From Pirellulales bacterium (GTDB taxonomy: Bacteria; Planctomycetota; Planctomycetia; Pirellulales; JALHPA01), in assembly GCA_033762255.1 (NCBI GenBank), contig JANRLT010000040.1:1-64000 (forward strand): 64,000 nt of DNA. Direction: 5' to 3'. The notes under the pieces were generated by a model that did no database searches, was not told the origin of the DNA, and worked only from the letters and a program-made list of their open reading frames with translations. Both the position numbers and the translations under genes were made by a program. Shown here in pieces: positions 34,427 through 42,709 of the stretch. Every line of letters begins with the position of its first letter. The stretch's first letter is position 1.

Positions 34427-35122
34427 ATGGGTCAAAAAGTCAATCCCGTCGGTTTTCGCGTTGGCATCATGGAAGGCTGGAAAAGCCGTTGGTATGCCAG
34501 CAAGCAAGAGTTCAAGGAACTTTTGCAGGAGGACCGCAAGATTCGCGAGTTTGTAAAGGAAAAATTCAAATTCGCCGGGATCCCCAAGATTGAAATTGAA
34601 CGGACCCGCGACGAAGTCAAGGTGATTGTATTTGCCGCCCGTCCCGGTGTGATTATTGGTCGAAAGGGGCAGGACGTTGAAAAACTGCAAGAAGAATTAC
34701 AAAACGAATTGGGTCGGCGGATCAATGTCAAAATTGAGGAAGTCGGCCGTCCTGAAATCCAGGCGCAGTTGGTGGCCGAGGATATCGCCGAACAACTGGC
34801 CAAACGGGCCAGCTTTCGCCGGACCATGAAACGGGCCACCGAAACCGCGATGGAAGGGGGGGCCAAGGGGATCAAAATCCAGTTGGCCGGCCGCCTGGGC
34901 GGGGCTGAAATGGCTCGTCGTGAAAAATCAATCGAGGGTTCAATGCCGCTCTCGACCCTGCGGGCAAAAATCGATTACGGCTTTGCCGAATCGGCCACGG
35001 CCCAGGGGCATATTGGCGTGCAGGTGTGGATCAATCAAGGGACTTATGACGAGGTGAACAATGGCGCTGATGCCCAAGAGAGTCAAGCACCGAAAAAGCC
35101 AAAGAGGACGTATAAGAGGTGA
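34427..35122 (+). CDS. rpsC: 30S ribosomal protein S3
   Basis: The 231-residue product starts MGQKVNPVGFRVGIMEGWKS. It has the KH-domain GxxG (VIIGRKGQDVEKL) and the C-terminal domain (PLSTLRAKIDYGFAESATAQ and VQVWINQGTYDEV). The last ~20 residues form a Lys/Arg-rich tail that is read from the same DNA as the start of rplP, in another frame. S3 forms the mRNA entry site with S4 and S5. The 185-base spacer from rplV has no gene. Confidence 0.97.
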   Translation: MGQKVNPVGFRVGIMEGWKSRWYASKQEFKELLQEDRKIREFVKEKFKFAGIPKIEIERTRDEVKVIVFAARPGVIIGRKGQDVEKLQEELQNELGRRINVKIEEVGRPEIQAQLVAEDIAEQLAKRASFRRTMKRATETAMEGGAKGIKIQLAGRLGGAEMARREKSIEGSMPLSTLRAKIDYGFAESATAQGHIGVQVWINQGTYDEVNNGADAQESQAPKKPKRTYKR

Positions 35123-35477
35123 GGCCACCCGCGGCAACCGCGTGGTCTTTGGCGAATACGGTTTACAAACCACCCAGGGAGGTTGGGTCAGCGCCCAGAC
35201 GATCGAAGCCGGTCGTGTGGCAGCCAGCCAGTACCTCCGCAACGAGGGTCGGTTGTATGTGCGGATGTTTCCGCACAAGTCGATTACCGCCAAACCGCTG
35301 GAAACCCGCATGGGTACCGGCAAGGCCGAGCCCGATTACTGGGCCGCGGTGCTGAAGCCCGGCATGGTTTTGTACGAGATTGGCGGCGTATCGGAAGAAG
35401 CTGCGCGGATGTGCTTGTCGCGTTTAGCGCACAAGATGCCCGTCCGAGTTCGCTTTATCAAGCGTCGTTCCACCTAG
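35061..35477 (+). CDS. rplP: 50S ribosomal protein L16
   Basis: The 138-residue product reads MALMPKRVKHRKSQRGRIRG, then GEYGLQTTQGGWVSAQTIEA and MGTGKAEPDYWAAVLKPGMV, the L16 signatures. L16 is a late-assembling protein at the A-site/5S region. The conserved MPKR start (35070) or the Met three codons before it (35061) both lie inside rpsC, so the genes overlap by 53-62 bases in different frames. Translational coupling with S3 is likely. Confidence 0.96.
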   Translation: MALMPKRVKHRKSQRGRIRGEATRGNRVVFGEYGLQTTQGGWVSAQTIEAGRVAASQYLRNEGRLYVRMFPHKSITAKPLETRMGTGKAEPDYWAAVLKPGMVLYEIGGVSEEAARMCLSRLAHKMPVRVRFIKRRST

Positions 35478-35575
35478 CGGAACTCCGCGGGTTAAGTTGG
35501 AGCTTGTGTGGTTGATCTGGTTTTTTGCCGGAACCTCCCTGAAAATTTTGTCGGTTCGAACGCCCGAGGTATGAG

Positions 35576-35776
35576 ATGGAATCCGTCAGTGATTTACGTC
35601 AAATGAGCGATGAGCAAATCCGGCTAACCTGGAAGGATGCCGCGGAAAATCTATTTCGGCTGCGCCTGCAAAAGGCGACCGAAAAATTGGATGTTCCCAG
35701 CGCGCTCCGGGAAAACCGCCGGTTGATTGCCCGTTGTCAGACCATATTAAATGAGCGGCAACGTTTAGCCCAATAG
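35576..35776 (+). CDS. rpmC: 50S ribosomal protein L29
   Basis: The 66-residue product has the L29 two-helix pattern: LRQMSDEQIRLTWKDAAENL, FRLRLQKATEKLDVPSALRE and NRRLIARCQTILNER. L29 lies beside L23 at the tunnel exit. The start at 35576 follows a weak GAGGTATGAG sequence. The spacer downstream carries a perfect threefold 14-base tandem repeat. Confidence 0.95.
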   Translation: MESVSDLRQMSDEQIRLTWKDAAENLFRLRLQKATEKLDVPSALRENRRLIARCQTILNERQRLAQ

Positions 35777-35796
35777 CGGGGCTGTTGGCTAGGGCA

Positions 35797-35838
35797 GCGG
35801 AATGGATAACGCGGAATGGATAACGCGGAATGGATAAC
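35797..35838 (+). repeat. three perfect tandem copies of a 14-base unit
   Basis: GCGGAATGGATAAC is repeated three times without change at 35797-35810, 35811-35824 and 35825-35838, in the rpmC-rpsQ spacer. Each unit contains ATG, but 14 is not a multiple of three, so it does not build a peptide repeat. Confidence 0.97.
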
Positions 35839-35917
35839 ACAGTGCTTGGTCGAGGTCGGCTGGTTTGTATGGTGGCTGGTCATTTTTTGTTCCGATTTTT
35901 TTGAGGTTGGGTGCGGT

Positions 35918-36250
35918 ATGCCGAAACGTTTGGCGGTGGGTGTGGTCAAAGCGGATAAAACGGCCAAGACGCGTCGGGTGGAAATCCCGCGCCTCGTGCG
36001 GCATGCCAAATACGGCAAGATTTTGCATCGCAAAACCATTTGCTATGTCCATGACGAACAAAACGAATCGCACCTGGGGGATACCGTGGAAATCCGCGAA
36101 TGTCCGCCAAAATCCGCCCTCAAGCGTTGGGAGTTGGTTCGCATCATAGCCAAGAGCACCGCGGTCGACCTGGCGGCTATGCGTGCCGCCGCCAAACTGG
36201 AGGCCGCCGCCGCCGAGGAAGCGGCCGCCACGGTCGCGGCAAAGAAGTAA
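35918..36250 (+). CDS. rpsQ: 30S ribosomal protein S17 with Ala-rich extension
   Basis: The 110-residue product begins MPKRLAVGVVKADKTAKTRR and has the S17 core RHAKYGKILHRKTICYVHDE and GDTVEIRECPPKSALKRWEL. Bacterial S17 is usually about 85 residues. Here an Ala/Glu-rich tail of ~25 residues (LEAAAAEEAAATVAAKK) follows, probably a solvent-exposed helix. The Met at 35918 aligns with the family; the frame is open 34 codons upstream through the tandem repeat region. Confidence 0.95.
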   Translation: MPKRLAVGVVKADKTAKTRRVEIPRLVRHAKYGKILHRKTICYVHDEQNESHLGDTVEIRECPPKSALKRWELVRIIAKSTAVDLAAMRAAAKLEAAAAEEAAATVAAKK

Positions 36251-36414
36251 ATCGCTTGGGCGACTCTTGGCGATTTATGGCAAAGATCGCCACGACTTTG
36301 GCGGAAGTGCGGAACGACATAAGGCGAAAATTGGCGTGGGCAGGTGCGGTGACAATTGGCTTTTGCGACATTTGGCTTTTGTGGCCATGCATGGCAGGTG
36401 AAGGACAGTAAATC

Positions 36415-36783
36415 ATGATTCAAATGCAGACCCGCTTAACCGTGGCGGACAATACGGGCGCGAAAGAAGTGATGTGCTTTAAGGTTTTGGGGGGCAGCAA
36501 ACGCCGCACCGCCAGCCTGGGGGACGTCATTATTTGCAGCGTCAAGACGGTGATCCCCGGCAGCGATGTCAAGAAAAAGGCCGTTGTCAAGGCCGTCGTG
36601 GTTCGTTGTCGCAAGCCGACCCGCCGTACCGACGGCAGTTATGTGCGGTTTGATAACAACGCCGTGGTACTGATCGATAACGACAAAAATCCCCGCGGCA
36701 CCCGCATCTTTGGAGCTGTGGCCAAGGAACTGCGTGATCGCAATTTCATGAAGATTGTCAGCCTGGCCAGCGAGGTGGTGTGA
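36415..36783 (+). CDS. rplN: 50S ribosomal protein L14
   Basis: The 122-residue product matches L14 along its length: [20 protein letters not shown], the basic loop [20 protein letters not shown] and the tail [21 protein letters not shown]14 contacts the 30S subunit and is where RsfS binds. The length is standard. Its stop overlaps the rplX start by one base (TGATG). Confidence 0.98.
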   Translation: MIQMQTRLTVADNTGAKEVMCFKVLGGSKRRTASLGDVIICSVKTVIPGSDVKKKAVVKAVVVRCRKPTRRTDGSYVRFDNNAVVLIDNDKNPRGTRIFGAVAKELRDRNFMKIVSLASEVV

Positions 36784-37130
36784 TGCATATCAAAGTTAAT
36801 GATTTGGTTAAAATTTTGGCGGGCAATGACCAAGGCACCACCGGCAAAGTGCTCAAGGTGTACAAAGACCGCGAATTGGTCCTGGTGGAACAGGTCAATG
36901 TGGTTTTCAAGCACATGAAACGAAGCCGGCAAAACCCTCGCGGCGGCCGCCTGGAAAAAGAAATGCCCGTGTCCATCAGCAATGTCATGCTGGTTTGTCC
37001 GCGCTGCAATCAAGCCTCCCGCACCGGTGTCAGGATCGCGGATGATGGCATGAAATCGCGCTTTTGTAAAAAGTGCAAAGCCGATATTGGCGTCATTTCC
37101 AAAAAGAAAACGCCCGTCGCGAAAAAGTAA
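36783..37130 (+). CDS. rplX: 50S ribosomal protein L24, four-cysteine form
   Basis: The 115-residue product has the KOW motif near the start (VKILAGNDQGTTGKVLKVY) and the segment VNVVFKHMKRSRQNPRGGRL. Its C-terminal half carries CPRC and, 22 residues later, CKKC, a zinc-ribbon pair also known from several other phyla. L24 is an assembly-initiator protein bound to 23S rRNA. The ATG at 36783 shares one base with the rplN stop codon, so the two are translationally coupled. Confidence 0.96.
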   Translation: MHIKVNDLVKILAGNDQGTTGKVLKVYKDRELVLVEQVNVVFKHMKRSRQNPRGGRLEKEMPVSISNVMLVCPRCNQASRTGVRIADDGMKSRFCKKCKADIGVISKKKTPVAKK

Positions 37131-37220
37131 TCCCTTGTTCGGCTCGAGCTGCGTCTTGGCGGACGCGTCGGGTTGCCTGATTGAGAACCGCCGAAATTTG
37201 ATTTGTCCGAACTTAAGTTG

Positions 37221-37868
37221 ATGTCGAGTACGACCATGGCCAAAAAAACCAAAGCCGCGCCCGCAGCCGCCGTCGCCGAGGGACCCCCTCCCACCCCGCG
37301 CCTGCTGGAACAATATAAAACCCGCATCCTGCCCGAATTGTCCAAAAAATTCGGCCGTACCAATCCCATGAATCTGCCCAAGGTTCAAAAGGTGGTGGTC
37401 AACATGGGCGTGGGAAGCGCGACAGTCGAAAAGAAGCACCTGGAAGAAGCGGTGGCGGCGATGACCCAAATCACCGGCCAAAAGCCGCTGGTTACCACCA
37501 GTCGGCATTCGATTTCGGGCTTTAAATTAAGAGAAAACCTCCCCATCGGGTGCAAGGTGACCCTGCGGGGACTTCGCATGTACGAGTTTTTGGATCGCCT
37601 GTTTTCGCTGGCGTTGCCCCGTGTGCGCGACTTTCGCGGTCTGCCCAAGAACGCGTTTGACGGTCGGGGAAATTACAGCCTGGGCTTGAGCGAGCAGTTG
37701 GTGTTTCCCGAGCTTAATCCTGATAAATACACCCGTCCCCAGGGGATGAATATCACGATATGCATTTCCGGCAGTTCGGATGAGGAATCCCGCGAATTGC
37801 TGCGTGAGATGGGGCTACCGTTTAAGACGGATGAAAATACCGGCAAGAAAGGCTCGGCAAAGGCTTAG
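37221..37868 (+). CDS. rplE: 50S ribosomal protein L5
   Basis: The product is 215 residues from 37221 or 210 from 37236. The core is typical L5: PRLLEQYKTRILPELSKKFG, KVQKVVVNMGVGSATVEKKH, GQKPLVTTSRHSISGFKLRE and MNITICISGSSDEESRELL. L5 binds 5S rRNA. The first ~30 residues (AKKTKAAPAAAVAEG) are an Ala/Lys-rich extension absent from most L5 proteins. The start is uncertain because neither ATG has a strong Shine-Dalgarno. Confidence 0.95.
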   Translation: MSSTTMAKKTKAAPAAAVAEGPPPTPRLLEQYKTRILPELSKKFGRTNPMNLPKVQKVVVNMGVGSATVEKKHLEEAVAAMTQITGQKPLVTTSRHSISGFKLRENLPIGCKVTLRGLRMYEFLDRLFSLALPRVRDFRGLPKNAFDGRGNYSLGLSEQLVFPELNPDKYTRPQGMNITICISGSSDEESRELLREMGLPFKTDENTGKKGSAKA

Positions 37869-37983
37869 TCGCCTGGTTTTTCGGCGGACCAGCTAGCCAC
37901 TGTTGTGTGGCGTTGAGCCGCTGTAATCCCGTTGTCGCGATCGGCGGCGGGTTGTTGTTACTTTAATGTCCTTGGTGGAATTC

Positions 37984-38169
37984 ATGGCAAGCACTTCCAA
38001 GATTGTCAAATCCCAGCGAAAACCCAAATTCTCGTCGCGGCTGAATCGCCGTTGCCTGAACTGTGGCCGTTCGCGGGCGGTATATCGCAAATTCGGCCTG
38101 TGCCGGATCTGTTTTCGTAAATTGGCTGACCAAGGCTTAATTCCCGGCGTCCGCAAGGCGAGTTGGTAA
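37984..38169 (+). CDS. rpsN: 30S ribosomal protein S14 type Z (zinc form)
   Basis: The 61-residue product is the short, zinc-binding S14: [20 protein letters not shown] followed by CLNC and, 12 residues later, CRIC, then [17 protein letters not shown]. The four cysteines bind one zinc. S14 sits in the 30S head. The Met at 37984 is chosen by family length. It precedes rpsH by only 15 bases. Confidence 0.97.
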   Translation: MASTSKIVKSQRKPKFSSRLNRRCLNCGRSRAVYRKFGLCRICFRKLADQGLIPGVRKASW

Positions 38170-38184
38170 AGGAACCCATAACCC

Positions 38185-38580
38185 ATGATGACTGATCCGA
38201 TCGCCGATATGTTAACGCGGATTCGCAATGCGGTCCGCATTGAACGGCCCATTGTGGAAATGCCTGTTTCCTCGGTAAAGCGCGGCTTGGCCGAAGTGCT
38301 GAAGCGCGAGGGATTTATTTGGGATTGGCAAGAGTTGGAATCCCAGCCGGTCAATCAATTGCGGCTGGAGTTAAAATACGGCCCCAACGGGGAGCGGGTG
38401 ATCCGCCATATCAAACGGGTCAGCAAACCGGGGCGGCGCGTGTTTAGCCGTTCCGCCGCGTTAAAGCCGATTTTGAATGGATTAGGCATAACCATCCTGA
38501 GCACCAGCAAGGGAGTGGTTAGCGACCGCGAAGCCCGCCAACAAAAGCTGGGGGGCGAGGTCTTGTGCGAATTGTGGTAA
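38185..38580 (+). CDS. rpsH: 30S ribosomal protein S8
   Basis: The 131-residue product starts MMTDPIADMLTRIRNAVRIE and ends with the S8 C-terminal signature (GLGITILSTSKGVVSDREAR and GGEVLCELW). S8 binds the central domain of 16S rRNA and, in E. coli, represses the spc operon. The gene follows rpsN closely. A start one codon later is equally possible. Confidence 0.97.
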   Translation: MMTDPIADMLTRIRNAVRIERPIVEMPVSSVKRGLAEVLKREGFIWDWQELESQPVNQLRLELKYGPNGERVIRHIKRVSKPGRRVFSRSAALKPILNGLGITILSTSKGVVSDREARQQKLGGEVLCELW

Positions 38581-38740
38581 TCGCTGGCGGCGCGACTTAG
38601 CACGGTCGGTGTTCCGCGGTAATCCCTTCCCCTGGACCAAATTGCCGCCTTTATCGGTTTGCCCGCGGGGTTGTTAGCGCTGGTTGATTCCGCGGTTTAG
38701 TGGTGATTTTTTATTTCGAGTTTTCCAAAGGCTGGTTGTC

Positions 38741-39286
38741 ATGTCCCGCATCGGAAAAATCCCGGTTACCGTTCCCGCTGGCGTTAAGGTCGCCGTGGAA
38801 GGTCTGCGCGTCAACGTCGAAGGCCCCCAGGGAAAACTGTCCGAAACGTTTCACCCCTTGGCCACAATTACCCTGGAGGACGGGGGTAAAAAAGTCGTCA
38901 TCGGCCGGGTGGATGAATCGCGCCTGGGTCGGTCCGTCCACGGTCTGACACGCGCGCTCATTAAAAATATGGTCGAAGGTGTTAGCAAAGGTTACGAGAA
39001 AAAGCTGGAAATTGTGGGTGTCGGTTATTTGGCCGCCATCCAAAAGAACACCCTGCAATTGCGGGTCGGCTATGCCAATGAAATCCAGATGCCGATTCCC
39101 CCCGACCTAAAAGTCACCTGCCCCGACCAGACGCATGTGGTGATCAAGGGGATTGATAAACAAAAAGTGGGTCAATTTGCCGCCGAAGTCCGCTCGCAAC
39201 GCAAACCCGAACCCTACAAGGGAAAGGGAATTCGTTACGAAGGGGAACAAGTCCGCCGCAAGGCTGGCAAGGCCGTTACCAAGTAG
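38741..39286 (+). CDS. rplF: 50S ribosomal protein L6
   Basis: The 181-residue product begins [20 protein letters not shown] and contains [20 protein letters not shown] and the C-terminal [39 protein letters not shown]6 supports the sarcin-ricin region and factor binding. Its length is standard. The frame is open 19 codons upstream, but the Met at 38741 is the family start. Confidence 0.97.
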   Translation: MSRIGKIPVTVPAGVKVAVEGLRVNVEGPQGKLSETFHPLATITLEDGGKKVVIGRVDESRLGRSVHGLTRALIKNMVEGVSKGYEKKLEIVGVGYLAAIQKNTLQLRVGYANEIQMPIPPDLKVTCPDQTHVVIKGIDKQKVGQFAAEVRSQRKPEPYKGKGIRYEGEQVRRKAGKAVTK

Positions 39287-39440
39287 TCATTTTTTTGGGT
39301 GGGCGCGGCTTGGTCCGCCACCCGCGCATGCCGCCCCTGGTTTGATTTTACGGGTGGCGTTGTCCGCCTACCGTTTGTTATTTTTTGTGTTTCGCCAAAC
39401 CCCCCGCGGGTTTGTACACAACACGCCGCGAGTATCCGTC

Positions 39441-39809
39441 ATGTATCACAAAAGCCGCAAATCCACCCAAAAACTCCGCCGCCGCCGCCGGATCAGCAAT
39501 AAGGTACACCGTGTATCTTCGCGCCCGCGCCTGTGCGTGTTTCGCTCTTTAAAGCATATGTACGCCCAGGTGATTGATGATGCCCAGGGTCGGACGTTGG
39601 CTTCGGCCAGCACCCTAGACGAGGGGATCAAGGGGATGGTTGCCAAAGGGGGAAATGTCGGTGCCGCCCAGGCGGTGGGCAAGGTATTGGCCGAACGGGC
39701 GTTGGCGGCGGGTGTGACCGAGGTTTGCTTTGATCGACGGGAATTCAAATATCATGGGCGGATTGCCGCCCTGGCCGATGCCGCCCGCGAGGGGGGCTTG
39801 CAGTTTTAA
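39441..39809 (+). CDS. rplR: 50S ribosomal protein L18
   Basis: The 122-residue product begins [20 protein letters not shown] and contains [20 protein letters not shown] and the ending [20 protein letters not shown], as in L18. L18 binds 5S rRNA with L5. The frame is open far upstream into rplF, but the Met at 39441 fits the family. The spacer to rplF (154 bases) holds an imperfect GGGTG/CACCC hairpin around 39297-39324. Confidence 0.96.
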   Translation: MYHKSRKSTQKLRRRRRISNKVHRVSSRPRLCVFRSLKHMYAQVIDDAQGRTLASASTLDEGIKGMVAKGGNVGAAQAVGKVLAERALAAGVTEVCFDRREFKYHGRIAALADAAREGGLQF

Positions 39810-39853
39810 TTGAAGTTTTTCGCCTTTCCTAGGTTCAACTGTGAGAATTGATT

Positions 39854-40342
39854 GTGGCTAACGAATCATCCAATCGCGGCGAATTGACCGACAAGATCAT
39901 TGCCATTCGCCGTTGCGCCACCGTGGTCAAAGGGGGCCGGCGGTTCAGCTTTGCCGGCATGGTCGTGGTCGGCGATGGCCGTGGCCGCGTGGGGCAGGGC
40001 TATGGCAAGGCAAACGAAGTCCCCCCCAGCGTGGACAAGGCGACCAAGGACGCCACAAAAAATATGAAGTCCGTTCCCTTGGCCGATAATACCATTCCCC
40101 ACACGGTTACCGGCAAATATGGCACTTCCAAGGTCGTATTATTGCCCGCCAGTCCCGGTACCGGAATTATCGCCGGCGCGGCGGTTCGCGCCGTTTGCGA
40201 GGCGGTCGGCATTCACGACGTCCTGAGCAAGTGTTACGGTTCCACCAACGCCATGAATCTGGTCAAAGCCACCATGCGGGCTTTGGCCCAATTACGCACG
40301 CGCTCCGAAGTGGAACGTCTGCGGGGAGTCACACTGTCATGA
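39854..40342 (+). CDS. rpsE: 30S ribosomal protein S5
   Basis: The 162-residue product has the S5 RNA-binding start (LTDKIIAIRRCATVVKGGRR) and the core FAGMVVVGDGRGRVGQGYGK, LLPASPGTGIIAGAAVRAVC and GIHDVLSKCYGSTNAMNLVK. S5 acts in decoding fidelity. The start is the GTG at 39854 (a TTG two codons upstream is possible). The stop overlaps the rplO start as ATGA. The usual rpmD (L30) gene between rpsE and rplO is missing. Confidence 0.97.
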   Translation: MANESSNRGELTDKIIAIRRCATVVKGGRRFSFAGMVVVGDGRGRVGQGYGKANEVPPSVDKATKDATKNMKSVPLADNTIPHTVTGKYGTSKVVLLPASPGTGIIAGAAVRAVCEAVGIHDVLSKCYGSTNAMNLVKATMRALAQLRTRSEVERLRGVTLS

Positions 40343-40824
40343 ATATTCACGACGTCAATCAAGGCATTCGCAAATACAAAAACCGCAAACGGATCGGTCG
40401 CGGTCCTGGTTCGGGTCATGGAAAAACCTCTGGACGCGGTCATAAGGGCCAGGGGCAAATTTCCGGCTGGAAACAATCCGTGGTCTTTGAAAGCGGCTCG
40501 AGCAGCCCCCTGGTTCGCCGTATTCCCAAACGCGGTTTTAACAACCAGTGGGCCCGCGAGGTTTTTGCCGTAAATCTGGGTTCCATCGAAAAGCTGTTTG
40601 AAACGGGCGAGGAAGTCACCATCGCCACGCTCAAGGCGAAGGGGCTGGCGAATGGCCGGTTTGACTTTTTAAAGATTTTGTCCCAAGGCAATCTGACCAA
40701 AAAGTTAAAATTCTACGCCCATAAATACAGCGCGGCGGCCCGGGAGAAGATCTCCCAGGCGGGGGGCGAGATCGTGGAGCTACCGGGACCAGCCCCAGTG
40801 GTAAAAAACAAGCAAAAATCGTAA
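40339..40824 (+). CDS. rplO: 50S ribosomal protein L15
   Basis: The 161-residue product starts MNIHDVNQGIRKYKNRKRIG, then GRGPGSGHGKTSGRGHKGQG, the Gly/Arg-rich N-terminal region of L15. The C-terminal domain (KFYAHKYSAAAREKISQAGG) is followed by a short basic tail. L15 is a late-assembly large-subunit protein. It overlaps rpsE by four bases. A terminator-like hairpin follows 180 bases downstream. Confidence 0.97.
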   Translation: MNIHDVNQGIRKYKNRKRIGRGPGSGHGKTSGRGHKGQGQISGWKQSVVFESGSSSPLVRRIPKRGFNNQWAREVFAVNLGSIEKLFETGEEVTIATLKAKGLANGRFDFLKILSQGNLTKKLKFYAHKYSAAAREKISQAGGEIVELPGPAPVVKNKQKS

Positions 40825-41002
40825 TCTAAAGCTGTATTGTTGATGAAATGGGGTTTTTACCCGGGTAAACGCCGTGTCATTTCGCTTGTGGGCTGGGGTT
40901 TGGCGGCGGTTGGGATGTGGGCGGTTGATAGTTTGACAGACAATGGGTGTCAAATTTTGCCGGTAAGTGTCCGGACAACGGGGAATTTCACTGATCGCTC
41001 TG

Positions 41003-41032
41003 GCCACAGCCGCAAACTGTGGCTAATTTTTT
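41003..41032 (+). terminator. intrinsic terminator between rplO and secY
   Basis: GCCACAG (41003-41009) pairs perfectly with CTGTGGC (41017-41023) around a seven-base loop and is followed by TAATTTTTT. A seven-base stem with five GC pairs and a T-run is a plausible intrinsic terminator or attenuator. Confidence 0.65.
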
Positions 41033-41038
41033 GTGGGT

Positions 41039-41067
41039 GTGAAATTTTTCCCCGATTCCCTTATAAT
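41039..41067 (+). promoter_or_regulatory. candidate sigma70 promoter of secY
   Basis: A perfect TATAAT at 41062-41067 lies 17 bases after GTGAAA (41039-41044, four of six matches). It follows directly on the terminator-like hairpin and lies ~93 bases before the secY ATG. Confidence 0.45.
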
Positions 41068-41159
41068 TCAGGCTGGAGAGCGCGCAGCGGATTCCTGACA
41101 CAGACAGTTGCCGTCAGGGATTGCCGATTTTGCCTCTACCGCATCACCAGGGACGATAT

Positions 41160-42521
41160 ATGTTAGAAAAACTGCGGGTTGTCTTTACTATTCCGGAACT
41201 GCGCAACAAGATCTTTTTGACGTTGGCGCTGCTGGCCGTTTATCGGATTGGTTGGCAAGTGCCGTTGCCGGTTTTTAACCAGCAGGCTTTGCGGGATCTG
41301 GCGGGACAAAGCGGCGATGGGCTAGCCAACGTCATGCGCACCGTCGCGATCTTTAGCGCGACCAATTTGCAGGGGGCCACGATTTTTGGTCTGGGGATCA
41401 TGCCGTACATTTCGGCTTCGATCATTTTACAACTGATGGCCACCTTTTATCCCCCGCTTGAGGCATTGCAAAAAGAAGGCGAAGCGGGGCGCAAGAAAAT
41501 CAATCAGTACACGCGTTTATTAACCGTGGCGTTGGCCCTGATTCAAAGCTACTTGATCCTGGGCTATTCCTCGGGCAATGGCTCCGTCTTGCCGGAGTTT
41601 CTGAATGATCCCAAAAATCTGCAGAGCGGCATGATCTGGTACTGGCAAATCATCTGTGTGTTGATCATGACCACCGGAACGGTGTTTTTAATGTGGTTGG
41701 GGGAACAAATCGACGAATATGGCATCGGCAATGGAATTAGTCTGCTGATCATGGCGAACATTTTGTCGGAATTGCCCGGAGCCATGTACAACTCGAGCGA
41801 CCGTTTTACGCTGGAGTTGGGTGGCTCGGGGGATGGACGCTACGGGGTAGAGTACATCATCTTGTTGCTGGGTCTATTTTACGCGGTGGTGTTGGGGGTT
41901 ATCATGATGACCCTGGGCCAGCGGCGGATTCCCACGCACAGCGCCAAGCATGTCAAAGGAAACAAAGTCTACGGCGGAACCAAGGAATATCTCCCCTTAA
42001 AGGTGAATCAATCGGGGGTGATGCCGATCATCTTTGCCAGCAGTTTGTTGCTGTTTCCGCAGTTCTTCTTTACCTCGATCGCGAACTTCTTTAAAGGGCA
42101 GGGGGTGGTCAGCTCCCTGGCTAATGCCCTCAATGACCAGCATTCGCTGACCTACATGACGATCTTCGTGGGTTTGATCTTTTTCTTTTGCTTCTTTTGG
42201 ACCGCGATCAGTTTTAATCCCAAGGATATCGCGGATAATTTGAAAAACATGGGGGCCTTTATCCCCGGACACCGCCCGGGGACACCCACGGCCAGTTATC
42301 TGGAAAAAGTCATGGTGCGGATCACCTATATTGGGGCGGGTTTTTTGGCGTTGGTGGCGATTTTGCCCTTGGTGTTGGGGAGCATTATTGACTTGCCGTC
42401 GCAAATCACGGTGTTTTATGGCGGGACCAGCCTGTTGATTGCGGTCAGTGTCGCGTTTGATTTGGTGCAAAAGATAGACAGCCATTTGGTGATGAGGAAC
42501 TATCGCGGACTTTTGCAATAA
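41160..42521 (+). CDS. secY: preprotein translocase subunit SecY
   Basis: The 453-residue membrane protein has about ten hydrophobic helices. It also has SecY signatures: the N-terminal IPELRNKIFLTLALLAVYRI, the plug/TM2 region FGLGIMPYISASIILQLMAT, the GIGNGISLLIMANI segment and the C5 loop region RRIPTHSAKHVKGNKVYGGT with LKVNQSGVMPIIFASSLLL. It forms the protein-conducting channel with SecE and SecG. Start 41160 follows AGGGACGATAT. adk lies 188 bases downstream. Confidence 0.98.
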   Translation: MLEKLRVVFTIPELRNKIFLTLALLAVYRIGWQVPLPVFNQQALRDLAGQSGDGLANVMRTVAIFSATNLQGATIFGLGIMPYISASIILQLMATFYPPLEALQKEGEAGRKKINQYTRLLTVALALIQSYLILGYSSGNGSVLPEFLNDPKNLQSGMIWYWQIICVLIMTTGTVFLMWLGEQIDEYGIGNGISLLIMANILSELPGAMYNSSDRFTLELGGSGDGRYGVEYIILLLGLFYAVVLGVIMMTLGQRRIPTHSAKHVKGNKVYGGTKEYLPLKVNQSGVMPIIFASSLLLFPQFFFTSIANFFKGQGVVSSLANALNDQHSLTYMTIFVGLIFFFCFFWTAISFNPKDIADNLKNMGAFIPGHRPGTPTASYLEKVMVRITYIGAGFLALVAILPLVLGSIIDLPSQITVFYGGTSLLIAVSVAFDLVQKIDSHLVMRNYRGLLQ

Positions 42522-42709
42522 TTTACGAGAGAGGCGGCGGGTGGTAGGTGGCGGAGTAGAACGGGTGAATTTGGCTGAACCACAGGGGCTGCGTCCCGGA
42601 TCGGGGACGCGCATTTGCGTTTGGCCCACCGTGGCGGCGGAACACGGAATTTTCGCGGGATCGCCGCGTTTTTTTTCGCCACCAAATCACGTGCGCGAGC
42701 GACACGGAC

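Larger units (their letters stand above)
40825..41159. other. rplO-secY spacer with terminator and promoter candidates
   Basis: This 335-base spacer has no gene. Features seen are an inverted repeat TTTGACA/TGTCAAA at ~40932-40955, a terminator-like hairpin at 41003-41032, and a TATAAT box at 41062-41067. It appears to be a transcription boundary inside the classical spc operon. Confidence 0.55.

Noticed and set aside
39153-39440. Long upstream extension of L18
   Set aside because: The frame is open but overlaps rplF and has no similarity; the family start is at 39441.
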